Below, piece after piece: positions 8,406 through 17,269 of a stretch of 41,039 nt of DNA. This DNA is from Gemmatimonadota bacterium. Its GTDB lineage: Bacteria > Gemmatimonadota > Gemmatimonadetes > Longimicrobiales > Gaopeijiaceae. The number at the start of each line of letters is the position of its first letter. Position 1 is the stretch's first letter. A program made the translations under genes and the position numbers. Location: NCBI GenBank assembly GCA_022826025.1, contig JAJDVR010000120.1, forward strand, positions 1 through 41,039, given 5' to 3'. The notes below the pieces were generated by a model that worked only from the letters and a program-made list of their open reading frames with translations, made no database searches and had not been told where the DNA came from.

Positions 8406-9203
8406 GTGCGGCCGAAGCGTTCCCTCGGCCAGAACTTCCTGGTGGACCCCAACCTTCAGCGGGCCATCGTCAGGGCGCTCGACGTCCAGCCCACCGACGA
8501 AGTGCTGGAGATCGGGCCCGGGACCGGCGCACTCACCCGCCATCTCGTGGACCTGCCGCGCCGGCTCGTGCTCGTGGAGCTCGACCGGGAGCTGGCCGAC
8601 CGCCTCGCTGAGGAACTGGATGGGCGTCCGCAAGTGACTGTCGTTCAGGGAGACATCCTCGACACCGATCTCGCGGCGCTGGCCGAAGATATCTCCGCCC
8701 TCAAGGTGATCGGCAACATTCCCTACAACCGCACTTCGCCGATCGTCTTTCGGCTTCTCCAACGTCCGCGGCCGGCGGAGATCGTCATCATGGTGCAGAA
8801 GGAAGTCGGTGAGCGCATGCTGGCGGCCCCGGGCTCCCGGACCTACGGGGCCCTGTCGGTGGGGGTCCGGATGGTTGCGCGGGTGGAGCGCGTCCTGCGC
8901 GTGCGGCGGACGGCGTTTCGCCCGGTCCCGCGGGTCGACTCCGTGGTGGTGCGCATCCGGCCCTTCCACCCACCCCGGATTGCAGCCGCGCGGGAGAAAG
9001 CCGTGCGCGTCCTCACCCGTGCGGCCTTTCAGCGGCGGCGCAAACAGTTTCAGCGGATTCTCCGGGACGATCCGGCCTATCGTCTGAGCCGCCGGGCGGT
9101 AACAGAGGTGGAGGCGCACAGCGGACTCGACCTGACGCGACGCCCCGAGACCTTTGCGCCCGAGGACTTCGTCCGGCTGGCGGAGGCGGTGGAGCGCTCA
9201 TGA
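8406..9203 (+). CDS. rsmA: 16S rRNA (adenine(1518)-N6/adenine(1519)-N6)-dimethyltransferase RsmA (KsgA)
   Basis: RsmA dimethylates two adjacent adenines near the 3' end of 16S rRNA, a late small-subunit maturation checkpoint. The 265-residue protein begins with the family's MRPKRSLGQNFLVDPN and has SAM motif I as LEIGPGTGALTRHL. The catalytic motif IV is NIPYN in place of the common NLPYN, a conservative change. The C-terminal domain is short and basic (FQRRRKQFQRILRDD). The start codon is GTG 8406, three bases after the phosphatase stop. Its TGA overlaps the ATG of the exonuclease gene. Confidence 0.96.
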   Translation: MRPKRSLGQNFLVDPNLQRAIVRALDVQPTDEVLEIGPGTGALTRHLVDLPRRLVLVELDRELADRLAEELDGRPQVTVVQGDILDTDLAALAEDISALKVIGNIPYNRTSPIVFRLLQRPRPAEIVIMVQKEVGERMLAAPGSRTYGALSVGVRMVARVERVLRVRRTAFRPVPRVDSVVVRIRPFHPPRIAAAREKAVRVLTRAAFQRRRKQFQRILRDDPAYRLSRRAVTEVEAHSGLDLTRRPETFAPEDFVRLAEAVERS

Positions 9204-10018
9204 GTGCGGCTCGGAGATCATGGGTCGAAACGATCGCGGGACTGCTCGGTGACGGTCCGCTTCACCCGGACGAACTCGCCCGTCGGGCGGCCCGGCTGCG
9301 CGCGTTCGGGCAGGAGTCACCTGCGCTGATCGCGTCGCTGCTCGGGCCCGATCCCAGGTTTCGCCTGGATCAGGAGGGCTGCTGGCAATTGACCCCCGGC
9401 CTGGCGGGGGTGCGTTCGTCGCTCGGCTTTCTGGACTACGCGGTGGTGGATGTGGAGACGACCGGAGGCGCCTACGAGGCGGGCCACCGCATCATCGAGC
9501 TGGCCATCGTTGAACTCCGCGAAGGCGTCGTGACCCGGGAGTTCCAGAGTCTGGTCAACCCGGAACGAGGCATCGCCGCTTCGGTAACCCGCCTGACCGG
9601 CATCAGCGAAACCAGGGTGGCTGCGGCGCCCCGGCTCCGCGACATCGCCGGCGAGATCCGGAACCGGCTCCGGCACCGCGTCTTCGTAGCCCACAACGCC
9701 GACCACGACTGGGCTTTCGTGGGTGGGCAGCTGCGCGAGGCGCTCGGGGACGCTCCGCGCGTGCAGAGGCTCTGCACCGAACAACTCTCTCGCCGACTGC
9801 TGGCATCACAGCGGCGCCATCATCTCGACGCCCTGTGCGGCCGTTTCGGCATCGAGGTGCATGGGCGTCACCGCGCCCTGGGCGACGCGCGCGCGGCGGC
9901 CGAGATCCTGAAGTATCTTCTGGAGGAAACGGAGCGGCGGGGCGTCCGCGACCTGCGGGCGCTCCACGAACTCCTCGCCGGGCCGCAAGGGCGTGACCCG
10001 GTCGACGGATTGATCTAG
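9200..10018 (+). CDS. DnaQ-like 3'-5' exonuclease (DEDDh) with extra N-terminal domain
   Basis: Residues from about 80 to 245 form an exonuclease domain of the DNA polymerase III epsilon / DEDDh type. Asp84 and Glu86 lie in VVDVETTGG, a middle Asp in AHNADHDWAF, and His224 and Asp229 in HRALGDARAA. The first 75 residues (ETIAGLLGDGPLHPDELARR onwards) look like a winged-helix or HARE-type helix-turn-helix domain, giving a 272-residue protein larger than a bare exonuclease. Whether it proofreads for Pol III or acts in repair or RNA processing cannot be told from sequence. The ATG overlaps the rsmA stop (ATGA). It ends ten bases before the thiolase. Confidence 0.88.
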   Translation: MSAARRSWVETIAGLLGDGPLHPDELARRAARLRAFGQESPALIASLLGPDPRFRLDQEGCWQLTPGLAGVRSSLGFLDYAVVDVETTGGAYEAGHRIIELAIVELREGVVTREFQSLVNPERGIAASVTRLTGISETRVAAAPRLRDIAGEIRNRLRHRVFVAHNADHDWAFVGGQLREALGDAPRVQRLCTEQLSRRLLASQRRHHLDALCGRFGIEVHGRHRALGDARAAAEILKYLLEETERRGVRDLRALHELLAGPQGRDPVDGLI

Positions 10019-10028
10019 ATTTTCGTAC

Positions 10029-11240
10029 ATGAAAGACGAATCCCGAATCCCCGTCATCCTTGGATCCGCCCGCACCCCCATAGGCCGTTTTCTGGGCGGT
10101 CTCTCCCCGCTGTCCGGACCCGCGCTCGGCGCCGTCGCCGTGCGCGCGGCGGTGGAACGCTCCGGCGTCGATCCGTCCGCCATCGACGAGGTGGTCATGG
10201 GCAACGTGGTTTCAGCCGGAGAGGGGCAGGCCCCCGCCCGCCAGGCGGCGGTGAACGCCGGCCTCCCCGCGACCATCCCCTCCGTCACCGTGAACAAGGT
10301 GTGCGGTTCCGGACTGAAGGCGGTGATGCTGGCGGCGCAGGCGATTCGGGCAGGAGACGCGCGCGCCGTCGTGGCGGGCGGCTTCGAGTCGATGTCCAAC
10401 GTACCCTACTATCTGCGCGGGCATCGCGGCGGAGTGAAGTTCGGAGATCAGGAGGTCAGCGACGGCCTCATTCACGACGGTCTCTGGTGCTCCTTCGAGG
10501 GCCGCCACATGGGCGGTCATGCGGAATACACGGCGACCCGGGCGGGCATCACGCGCGAGAGGGCCGACCAGTTTGCGCTGGCGTCGCACCACAAGGCGGT
10601 GGACGCGATAGACCGAGGTCGGTTTCGGTCCGAGATCGTGCCGGTGGAGGTGCCGGGCCGCCGGGCCGCGACCGTGGTCGATACCGACGAGGGGCCTCGG
10701 CGCAACACTTCCCTGGAGGCGCTTGCGCGGCTCCGTCCCGCCTTTTCCCGCGACGCTCCCGAAGAGGTCCATCAACTCGTGGTCACCGCCGGAAACGCCC
10801 CGGGGTTGAACGACGGCGGTGCCGCCCTGGTGGTCGCGTCCATGGAATTCGCTCGGACGCACGGCCTGCCGGTGGCCGCACGCGTCACCGCCTACGCTTC
10901 GGCGGGGACCGAACCGCGCGACCTTTTCTTCGCCCCCATCGTCGCCGTCCGCAGGGTGATGGAAACGGAGGGCAAGGCGGCCAACGACTACGACCTGGTG
11001 GAGATCAACGAGGCCTTTGCGGTGCAGGCCCTGGCGGACATCGACGCCCTGGGCCTCGACACGGACCGGGTGAACGTGAACGGCGGCGCCGTCGCGCTGG
11101 GCCATCCCATCGGCGCTTCGGGGGCCCGCATCCTGGTCACGCTCGTGCATGCGATGGAGGACCGGGACGCCGCGACAGGTCTCGCCACCCTCTGCCTCGG
11201 GGGTGGCAACGCGGTCGCGCTTGCGGTGGAGCGCGCCTGA
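10029..11240 (+). CDS. Acetyl-CoA C-acetyltransferase (thiolase)
   Basis: The 403-residue thiolase catalyses reversible condensation or cleavage of acyl-CoA. The nucleophilic Cys92 sits in [12 protein letters not shown]. His359 lies in [13 protein letters not shown] and Cys389 in [19 protein letters not shown] is also present. All catalytic residues are therefore in place. The [13 protein letters not shown] form and the length favour a short-chain (acetoacetyl-CoA type, class II) enzyme over a long-chain FadA, though I cannot separate them with certainty. Two genes on is a 3-hydroxyacyl-CoA dehydrogenase, so the pair probably works consecutively in acyl-CoA or acetoacetyl-CoA turnover. The ATG is ten bases after the exonuclease stop. 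Confidence 0.93.
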   Translation: MKDESRIPVILGSARTPIGRFLGGLSPLSGPALGAVAVRAAVERSGVDPSAIDEVVMGNVVSAGEGQAPARQAAVNAGLPATIPSVTVNKVCGSGLKAVMLAAQAIRAGDARAVVAGGFESMSNVPYYLRGHRGGVKFGDQEVSDGLIHDGLWCSFEGRHMGGHAEYTATRAGITRERADQFALASHHKAVDAIDRGRFRSEIVPVEVPGRRAATVVDTDEGPRRNTSLEALARLRPAFSRDAPEEVHQLVVTAGNAPGLNDGGAALVVASMEFARTHGLPVAARVTAYASAGTEPRDLFFAPIVAVRRVMETEGKAANDYDLVEINEAFAVQALADIDALGLDTDRVNVNGGAVALGHPIGASGARILVTLVHAMEDRDAATGLATLCLGGGNAVALAVERA

Positions 11241-11284
11241 CCGTTCGAACACCGGGAGCGGGGGCCCGCCCCTCCTCCGAACGG
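11241..11284. promoter_or_regulatory. Inverted repeat between thiolase and bioY
   Basis: Immediately after the thiolase stop, CCGTTCG (11241-11247) is mirrored by CGAACGG (11278-11284), and the GC-rich interior can pair partly. The first arm sits in the 8-base palindrome GTTCGAAC (11242-11249). There is no following T-run, so it is not a standard intrinsic terminator. It could be a stem-loop or a repressor site controlling bioY. It does not look like a canonical BirA operator. Confidence 0.35.
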
Positions 11285-11343
11285 CGGGGAGCCGGGAGGC
11301 GGCACGAAACCTGCTGACATAGTGCAAACACGGGAGGATCAGG

Positions 11344-11931
11344 ATGCGGACTGGAGAGTTGAGCCAGGGACAGGGAATTCTGGTACGGATGGCGTCGCTC
11401 GCCGTCGGTCGACGGACGGTGACCGCGGCCGTCTTCGTCCTGCTCACCACCGCCGGCGCCTACGTCGCGGTGCCGGTGCCCTGGACGCCGGTCCCGATGA
11501 CGCTGCAACCGCTCTTCGTGCTCCTGTCGGGGTTGGTGCTGGGGCCGTCGGCAGGAGCGGCAAGCATGGCCGCCTACGTTCTGCTCGGGGTGAGCGGCGT
11601 ACCGGTGTTCGCGGCGATCCCGGCCGGGCCGGCGGCCCTCGTTGGCCCCACGGGCGGCTTCATCCTCGCCTTTCCCCTGGCTTCCGGCCTCTGCGGATGG
11701 CTGGCCGGCCCGCGGCACGCGGGCGCCCCGCGCATCCTGTTGGCGCTGATGGCGGGACTTCTTGCCATCTACCTCGCGGGCGCGGCCCAGCTGGCCCTGC
11801 TCACCGGCTCCCCTCCCATGGCGGTATTCCGCAGCGCGGTGCTGCCCTTCGCGCTCGGCGATTCGATCGAACTGTTGGTGGCCATGGCGATCGCACTCCG
11901 GCTGAGGTCCCGGGCTCGCGACAATCGCTGA
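11344..11931 (+). CDS. bioY: Biotin transporter substrate-binding subunit BioY
   Basis: BioY is the membrane S-component of ECF-type biotin uptake. The 195-residue protein is almost entirely hydrophobic, with about six membrane segments. It shows the family's VPWTPVPMTLQPLFVLLSG segment followed by LGPSAGAASMAAYVLLG and the GPTGGFILAFPLAS motif near the middle. A GGGAGG-like ribosome site (11332-11337) lies six bases before ATG 11344. No BioM/BioN energising subunits are nearby; BioY can use shared ECF modules or work alone. Its place between thiolase and 3-hydroxyacyl-CoA dehydrogenase may link biotin supply to biotin-dependent acyl-CoA carboxylases, which is an inference. Confidence 0.93.
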   Translation: MRTGELSQGQGILVRMASLAVGRRTVTAAVFVLLTTAGAYVAVPVPWTPVPMTLQPLFVLLSGLVLGPSAGAASMAAYVLLGVSGVPVFAAIPAGPAALVGPTGGFILAFPLASGLCGWLAGPRHAGAPRILLALMAGLLAIYLAGAAQLALLTGSPPMAVFRSAVLPFALGDSIELLVAMAIALRLRSRARDNR

Positions 11932-11947
11932 CTCCCGGAGCATCCTG

Positions 11948-12814
11948 ATGGCGGAAACGAAGCCCATGGGACGCATTGCCGTAATCGGGTCCGGGACGAT
12001 GGGAAACGGCATCGCCCACGTCGCAGCTCTTTCCGGGCTCGAGGTGGGCCTCTACGACGTCGCCGACGAGGCGCTCGCGCGGGCCACTGCTACCATCGCG
12101 CGCAACATGGACCGCCAACTCCGGTCGGGTCGCCTCGCGGCGGACGAGAGAGCGGCGGCGCTTTCCCGCATCCGGACGACCGGAGACCTCGCCCGGGCGG
12201 TTTCCGACGCGGAACTTTCCGTTGAGGCGGCTCCCGAGGACGCCTCGCTCAAATCTCGCCTCTTCACCGAGTTGGACCGGCTCGCCCCACCCGGCGCGAT
12301 CCTGGCCTCCAACACGTCATCGATCTCCATTACCGCGATGGGTGCGCGCACGACCCGCCCCGACCGCGTCATCGGCATGCACTTCATGAACCCCGTGCCG
12401 GTCATGCGCCTTGTGGAGGTGGTGCGCGGGCTCCGGACCAGCGACGAGACCGTGCGGACGGTGATGGCCCTTGCGACCCGCCTGGGCAAGACCCCGGTGG
12501 AGGTGAACGACTTCCCCGGCTTCGTCTCCAACCGCATCCTCATGCCGATGATCAACGAGGCGATCTTCGCCCTCTCGGAGGGCGTCGCCGACGCGGAGGC
12601 GATCGACGCGGTCATGCGAATGGGGATGAATCATCCCATGGGACCGCTTGCGCTGGCCGACCTGATCGGGCTCGACACCTGCCTCGGCATCCTGGAAGTA
12701 CTGCACCGGGAGCTGGGCGACGACCGCTACCGCCCCGCCCCGCTACTGCGCAAGTACGTGGCGGCCGGCTGGCTGGGGCGCAAGAGCGGGCGCGGATTCC
12801 ATTCCCATGAGTAG
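11948..12814 (+). CDS. hbd: 3-hydroxybutyryl-CoA (3-hydroxyacyl-CoA) dehydrogenase
   Basis: This 288-residue enzyme oxidises 3-hydroxyacyl-CoA with NAD(P). The Rossmann motif VIGSGTMGNGIAHVAA is at residues 11-26. The catalytic segment reads GMHFMNPVPVMRLVEVV, followed by NDFPGFVSNRILMPMINEA and the C-terminal GMNHPMGPLALADLIGLD dimer helix region. The length is that of single-domain HBD enzymes rather than fused FadB proteins, which suggests short-chain substrates. ATG 11948 is 16 bases after bioY; an in-frame ATG six codons later is possible. It is followed after 96 bases by an acyl-CoA dehydrogenase. No enoyl-CoA hydratase is present in the window. Confidence 0.94.
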   Translation: MAETKPMGRIAVIGSGTMGNGIAHVAALSGLEVGLYDVADEALARATATIARNMDRQLRSGRLAADERAAALSRIRTTGDLARAVSDAELSVEAAPEDASLKSRLFTELDRLAPPGAILASNTSSISITAMGARTTRPDRVIGMHFMNPVPVMRLVEVVRGLRTSDETVRTVMALATRLGKTPVEVNDFPGFVSNRILMPMINEAIFALSEGVADAEAIDAVMRMGMNHPMGPLALADLIGLDTCLGILEVLHRELGDDRYRPAPLLRKYVAAGWLGRKSGRGFHSHE

Positions 12815-12910
12815 CGTTTCCGCCCCTGGGGGGCCGGCCGGCGACGGTGCTTCGGGCAGCGCCGCGGGTGCGGGCGGGCTCGGGGACGCCTCCCCGATGC
12901 GCGGTGCTCC

Positions 12911-14089
12911 ATGACCCCGGAGGAGCAATCCATCCGGGAGATGACCCGGGAGTTCGCGGACGGTGAGATTCGACCGCGCTCCGCAGGCTGGGACGAACAC
13001 CGCCGGCTGGACGACGACGTTCTCAGGATGCTCGCCGAATTCGGCTTCCTGGGGATGGGCATTCCGGAAGCGTTCGGCGGTCTCGGGCTGGACCTGTCCA
13101 CCTGCCTGGCGGCGACGGAGGAGCTCGCCCGTGGAGACGGCAGCGTGGCGCTGTCCGTGTCGATGCAGAACGGACCGGTCGCAAGCCTCCTGCTCGCCCA
13201 TGCATCGGAGGAGCTGCAAGGCGAGCTTCTCCCCGGCATCGCGTCCGGAGCGCGCCTGGTCGCGTTCGCCCTGGGGGACCTCGGGGCGGCGGATGCCGAG
13301 GATGCCATCGCCACCCCGGTCGGCGACGGCTGGCGGCTCGACGGCCACAAGCACTGGGTGGTGGACGGCGACAGAGCGGGGGCAGCCGTGGTCTTCGCCC
13401 GCTCGGGCCCGGACGGGGAGACGAGGGGCGGGTTGGGCGCGTTCCTGGTGGACACCGCCGCCGCCGGGTATCGCGTTGTACGTCGCCGCGAGACCCTCGG
13501 GCTGTGCGCGGCCGAGATCGTCGACATCGAGCTCGACGGAACGGCAGTGCCCGATGCCCATGTGATCGGGCGCCCGCCGCTCGGAGACGAGTATGCGGTA
13601 CAGGCGCTTCCCTTGTCCCGCCTGGGCGGCGCGGCGGTCGCCCTGGGTATCGCGCAGGCCGCCTTCGAGCACGCTGCACGCTACTCTCGCGAGCGCGAGC
13701 AGTTCGGGCGCGCCCTCACGGCGTTCGGAGCCATCCGGCACAAACTCGCCGGCATGGCCACGCGTATTGCAGCGGCGCGCGCCCTGGTGCGGGAGACCGC
13801 CGTTGCTCTCGAAACGCCTGACGGGGAACGGGGAGTCGGCATGGCCTCCTGGACGGATCGACCCGGCCTGGTGGCGACTCCGGACATGGCAAGGTGGGCG
13901 GCGAGCCACGCGGCCGTATCGGTTGCCCGGGAAGCGGTTCAGATCTTCGGGGGGTACGGATACATGCGCGACTATCCCGTCGAGAAGCTGATGCGCGACG
14001 CCAGCGGCACGGGCATCTGCGAGGCTACCGGCGAAGTACTGCGCATCATCGCGGCGCGCGGGTTCGAGGCCACGGTCGCCACCGGGTGA
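12911..14089 (+). CDS. Acyl-CoA dehydrogenase
   Basis: This 392-residue FAD enzyme introduces the alpha-beta double bond into acyl-CoA. The N-terminal helical domain begins MTPEEQSIREMTREFADGEI. The middle domain contains the flavin region, and the C-terminal domain has YSREREQFGRALTAFGAIRH and AVQIFGGYGYMRDYPVEKLM. The expected catalytic base is Glu371 in GICEATGEVLR, at the position of the common YEGT. Substrate length cannot be read from sequence; isovaleryl/isobutyryl-CoA or butyryl-CoA enzymes look alike here. Its neighbour downstream is a branched-chain amino acid dehydrogenase, which makes a branched short-chain substrate attractive but unproven. Confidence 0.93.
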   Translation: MTPEEQSIREMTREFADGEIRPRSAGWDEHRRLDDDVLRMLAEFGFLGMGIPEAFGGLGLDLSTCLAATEELARGDGSVALSVSMQNGPVASLLLAHASEELQGELLPGIASGARLVAFALGDLGAADAEDAIATPVGDGWRLDGHKHWVVDGDRAGAAVVFARSGPDGETRGGLGAFLVDTAAAGYRVVRRRETLGLCAAEIVDIELDGTAVPDAHVIGRPPLGDEYAVQALPLSRLGGAAVALGIAQAAFEHAARYSREREQFGRALTAFGAIRHKLAGMATRIAAARALVRETAVALETPDGERGVGMASWTDRPGLVATPDMARWAASHAAVSVAREAVQIFGGYGYMRDYPVEKLMRDASGTGICEATGEVLRIIAARGFEATVATG

Positions 14090-14128
14090 CCGGCGCCCGC
14101 GCCGGCAGAGGAATACAAGGAATTGAAC

Positions 14129-15220
14129 ATGCAGATATTCGAGGAGATGGCGGCCTTCCGCCACGATCAACTGGTATTCTGGTCGGAGCCCGCGGCGGGC
14201 TACCGAGGCATCATCGCCATCCACGACACGACGCTGGGCCCGGCTCTGGGTGGCACCCGCCTGTGGAGGTACGCGAGCGAAGCGGACGCCCTGAGCGACG
14301 CGCTTCGCCTTGCGCGCGGCATGACCTACAAGGCGGCCATCGCCGGCCTGAGTCTCGGAGGGGGCAAGTCCGTCATCCTGGCGGATGAACGCCCCCGCGA
14401 CCGGGAGCGGCTCTTTCGGGCTCACGGCCGCGCGGTGGAGTCTCTGGGCGGGCGCTACATCACCGCGGAGGACGTCGGCACCTCCGTGGACGACATGGAG
14501 TTCGTGCGCGCGGAAACCCGCTGGGTAGTCGGGGTTCGCGGAGGTTCCGGGGATCCCTCTCCCGCCACGGCCCACGGCGTCTACCAGGGAATCAGGGCGT
14601 GCGCCCAGGAGCGCTACGGCGATCCCTGCCTGGAAGGCAGGCACGTTACCGTCCAGGGCGTGGGACACGTCGGGTACCAGCTGTGCGCCGAACTCGCAGG
14701 CGAAGGCGCCAGACTCACGATCGCCGACATCAACCCCGGCAGCGTTGAGCGCGCGGTACACGAGTTCGGCGCCACCGCGGTCGCCGCGGAGGAGATCTAC
14801 GACGTGCCCGCGGACATCTTCGCCCCCTGTGCACTGGGCGGGGTGATCAACGACCGTACGGTCGCACGTCTGCGCGTGGACATCGTCGCGGGCTCGGCCA
14901 ATAATCAGTTGGCCGAGCCGAGGCATGGCAACGCCCTTCAGAAGAGGGGCATCCTGTTCGCCCCCGATTACGTGATCAACGCCGGAGGGCTCATCAACGT
15001 GTACGGCGAGTTGCAGGGCTGGTCCGCTGAACGCACCAGAAGGAAAGCCGCCGGGATCTACGACGTCGTGCTGAACGTCTTCCAGCGCGCCCGTGAGGAT
15101 GGCATCACGGCCGCCGAAGCCTCAAACCGCGTCGCGCTGCAGATACTGACGGATGCCCGCCGCCCCGGCAGCGCCGAGCACGGCTCCCGCGCGCGGCGGG
15201 CGGTCTCCATGAGCACGTGA
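14129..15220 (+). CDS. Glu/Leu/Phe/Val dehydrogenase, leucine dehydrogenase type
   Basis: The enzyme deaminates a branched-chain or aromatic amino acid to its 2-keto acid with NAD. In the 363-residue product Lys68 ([11 protein letters not shown]) and Lys80 ([11 protein letters not shown]) fall at the positions known for substrate binding and catalysis in Bacillus leucine dehydrogenase. The dinucleotide motif is [18 protein letters not shown]. The length fits the short leucine/valine subgroup rather than glutamate dehydrogenase. An in-frame TTG lies two codons upstream, but ATG 14129 is well placed behind AAGGA. It probably feeds keto acids into the acyl-CoA steps encoded just upstream. Phenylalanine dehydrogenase remains possible. 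Confidence 0.92.
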   Translation: MQIFEEMAAFRHDQLVFWSEPAAGYRGIIAIHDTTLGPALGGTRLWRYASEADALSDALRLARGMTYKAAIAGLSLGGGKSVILADERPRDRERLFRAHGRAVESLGGRYITAEDVGTSVDDMEFVRAETRWVVGVRGGSGDPSPATAHGVYQGIRACAQERYGDPCLEGRHVTVQGVGHVGYQLCAELAGEGARLTIADINPGSVERAVHEFGATAVAAEEIYDVPADIFAPCALGGVINDRTVARLRVDIVAGSANNQLAEPRHGNALQKRGILFAPDYVINAGGLINVYGELQGWSAERTRRKAAGIYDVVLNVFQRAREDGITAAEASNRVALQILTDARRPGSAEHGSRARRAVSMST

Positions 15221-15233
15221 GCGGAGCGAGACA

Positions 15234-16493
15234 GTGCCCACCGATCACCTCCGCCGTTTCGACCCCGAGATACATCAGGCCGTCCACGCCGAAGAGGCGC
15301 GTCAGCGCGATCAGCTGGAGATGATCGCCAGCGAGAACTTCGCATCGCGGGCGGTCCTGGAGGCGACGGGTTCTGCGCTCACCAACAAGTACGCGGAAGG
15401 ACTCCCGGGACGTCGCTACTACGGCGGCTGCGAGCACGTCGACGTGGTCGAGAGCCTGGCCCGTGCTCGCGCCTGTGCGCTCTTCGGAGCCGACCATGCG
15501 AACGTTCAGCCTCATTCCGGGGCACAGGCCAACCTGGCGGCCTTTCTTGCCTTCCTCCAACCCGGAGACCGTTTTCTGGGCATGCAGCTCAGCCACGGCG
15601 GTCATCTCACGCACGGATCCCCGGTCAACGTGAGCGGAAAGTGGTTCCGGGTGTCGTCGTACGGCGTGCGCGAGTCCGATGGGCTCATCGACTATGACAT
15701 CGTGCGCAGACAGGCGCGCTCGGAGCGCCCGCGCCTGATCGTCGCGGGTGCCAGCGCCTACCCGCGCACCCTCGATTTCGCCGCGTTCGGGGAAATCGCG
15801 CGCGAAGTGGACGCGCTCCTCATGGTCGACATGGCCCACATCGCCGGGCTCGTCGCCACCGGCGTGCATCCCAGTCCGATTCCGCACGCTCATGTGGTGA
15901 CCACGACCACGCACAAGACCCTGCGCGGACCCCGAGGCGGTCTCATTCTGGCGCCGGCCGAACACGCGCGCGCTGTCGACCGGGCGGTGTTCCCGGGGTC
16001 CCAGGGGGGGCCCATGATGCATGTGATCGCCGCCAAGGCGGTCGCGTTCCGGGAGGCGCTGGCGCCGGAATTCTCCCTCTACACGCGGCAGGTGGTGGCA
16101 AACGCGCGAACCCTGGGGGCCGAGCTCATGGAACATGGGTTCCGTCTGGTGAGCGGCGGCACCGATACCCACCTGATCCTGGTCGACTTTGGACCGGACG
16201 GTCTCTCGGGAGCGCAGGCCGAGGAGGCGCTTGCACGCGTGGGTATCACCGTCAACAAGAACACGGTCCCCGGGGAGTACCGTTCGCCGCTGGTCACCTC
16301 CGGGATTCGGCTCGGGACTTCCGCGCTCACCAGCCGCGGCATGGGGATCGACGAGATGCGCCTCATTGCCGGCTGGATGGCCCGGGTTCTGCTTCGTCCC
16401 GAGGACGAAGAGGTGCTTCGGGAGGTGCGTGGGCAAGTGCGCGAGATGAGCGCGTCTTTTCCGCTCCGGAAGGAGACCGTTCCGATCGGCTGA
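15234..16493 (+). CDS. glyA: Serine hydroxymethyltransferase
   Basis: GlyA interconverts serine and glycine, charging tetrahydrofolate with a one-carbon unit, and depends on pyridoxal phosphate. The 419-residue product shows the family start [19 protein letters not shown] and the tetrahydrofolate/substrate segment [20 protein letters not shown]. The PLP lysine is Lys228 in [15 protein letters not shown]. The start GTG 15234 is 13 bases after the previous stop; no other start gives the expected N-terminus. It ends at 16493, with a possible hairpin and then two small genes downstream. Confidence 0.98.
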   Translation: MPTDHLRRFDPEIHQAVHAEEARQRDQLEMIASENFASRAVLEATGSALTNKYAEGLPGRRYYGGCEHVDVVESLARARACALFGADHANVQPHSGAQANLAAFLAFLQPGDRFLGMQLSHGGHLTHGSPVNVSGKWFRVSSYGVRESDGLIDYDIVRRQARSERPRLIVAGASAYPRTLDFAAFGEIAREVDALLMVDMAHIAGLVATGVHPSPIPHAHVVTTTTHKTLRGPRGGLILAPAEHARAVDRAVFPGSQGGPMMHVIAAKAVAFREALAPEFSLYTRQVVANARTLGAELMEHGFRLVSGGTDTHLILVDFGPDGLSGAQAEEALARVGITVNKNTVPGEYRSPLVTSGIRLGTSALTSRGMGIDEMRLIAGWMARVLLRPEDEEVLREVRGQVREMSASFPLRKETVPIG

Positions 16494-16504
16494 CCTCGCC
16501 GGAG

Positions 16505-16539
16505 GTTGCGGGCAGGACCGCAATATCATGTCCTGCAAC
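16505..16539 (+). other. Possible stem-loop downstream of glyA
   Basis: GTTG (16505-16508) and CAGGA (16513-16517) can pair with TCCTG (16531-16535) and CAAC (16536-16539), leaving a four-base bulge and an AT-rich loop (GCAATATCATG). No T-run follows, so it is not a clear terminator; it might be an RNA-stabilising hairpin. Confidence 0.3.
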
Positions 16540-16607
16540 GGGAAACGTCTTGTCCCACCGAATGGCCGGGGCTGGCGCTCGCCGGGGAATCGCTCCAGAT
16601 TTCTCCC

Positions 16608-16985
16608 ATGAACGACCCGCAGATTGGCGACGATGTCCTGGTACGGCTCGATGGACGCAACCCGCGCTTCCATGTCAAGGCGTACCTGTTTGTACTCTCC
16701 GCCCTGCAGTCGGTCTCGGACTCGCTCGAAAAGCGGCGCCATATCTCCGGCACGGAGCTTGCGCAGGGCGTAAGGCATCTCGCTCTCGAGCAATATGGCC
16801 CGATGGCGCGCACGGTCCTGGAACACTGGGGCGTCCACGCCACGGAAGACCTGGGTGAGATCGTCTTCGATCTGGTCGACTGCGGGATTCTCCTGAAACA
16901 GGAAGGGGATTCTCCCGAGGATTTCAGGGGCGTGTACGATTTCGAGGACGCTTTCGAGCACAACTATCCGTGGGGCAGGGCCTAG
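16608..16985 (+). CDS. Minf_1886-family conserved protein of unknown function
   Basis: This 125-residue protein resembles the short Minf_1886 (Plancto_Ver_chp) family, first noted in Planctomycetes and Verrucomicrobia. The marks are FHVKAYLFVLSAL, RRHISGTELAQGVRHLALEQ, YGPMARTVLEHWGV, ATEDLGEIVFDLVDCGIL and the C-terminal EDFRGVYDFEDAFEHNY. No catalytic motif, membrane segment or signal peptide is visible, and no function is established. The frame is open further upstream to 16506, but ATG 16608 (MNDPQIGDDVLVRLDG) is the natural start because conserved-looking sequence begins there. It is followed by a small zinc-binding protein, and the two may form a functional pair. Confidence 0.8.
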   Translation: MNDPQIGDDVLVRLDGRNPRFHVKAYLFVLSALQSVSDSLEKRRHISGTELAQGVRHLALEQYGPMARTVLEHWGVHATEDLGEIVFDLVDCGILLKQEGDSPEDFRGVYDFEDAFEHNYPWGRA

Positions 16986-17053
16986 CCCGCGCTCCAACCT
17001 GACCAACTCAACAGGTCTCGTCTCTTCGAGACCATCCGAGAGGGGACTGGACA

Positions 17054-17251
17054 ATGTCCGAAGAGCGCAGCTTTCCTCCCTGTCTCAAGTGCAATACGGG
17101 GCTGTTGCTCCCCATGTCCGACTACGGACGCGAGGGCGCCCCGATCCGATACAAGGCGTGGGTCTGTTCCAATCCCGACTGTGGCTACAACATCAGAATC
17201 GACAACGGAGAGATCACCTTCGGGCGCAACATCACCCAGAGCTACAAGTAG
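17054..17251 (+). CDS. Small zinc-ribbon-like protein, unknown function
   Basis: This 65-residue acidic-to-neutral protein has two cysteine pairs, Cys10/Cys13 (PCLKCNTG) and Cys38/Cys43 (VCSNPDCGYNIRI), spaced as in a zinc ribbon, with a short charged linker. The start ATG 17054 lies behind GAGAGGGGAC, a reasonable ribosome-binding site. I do not recognise a named family. It sits between the Minf_1886-type gene and nnr on the same strand, and its conserved cysteines and good start argue that it is real despite its size. It could bind nucleic acid or a protein partner. Confidence 0.72.
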   Translation: MSEERSFPPCLKCNTGLLLPMSDYGREGAPIRYKAWVCSNPDCGYNIRIDNGEITFGRNITQSYK

Positions 17252-17269
17252 TCCTCCCGGCACTTCCCG

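Noticed and set aside
6825-9119. A very long open frame on the minus strand opposite the phosphatase and rsmA (similar ones at 12743-14926, 15105-17054, 27099-29318, 36745-38646 and 38300-40123)
   Set aside because: Each mirrors a well-identified plus-strand gene. The translations are rich in Arg, Pro, Gly and His with no recognisable domain, as expected for antisense frames in GC-rich DNA.
11241-11284. Biotin repressor (BirA) operator before bioY
   Set aside because: The arms CCGTTCG/CGAACGG do not resemble the TTGTAAAC-type operator.
16494-16607. Glycine riboswitch or other folate/glycine control element next to glyA
   Set aside because: The segment is downstream of glyA and only a bulged stem is seen; no riboswitch core is recognisable.
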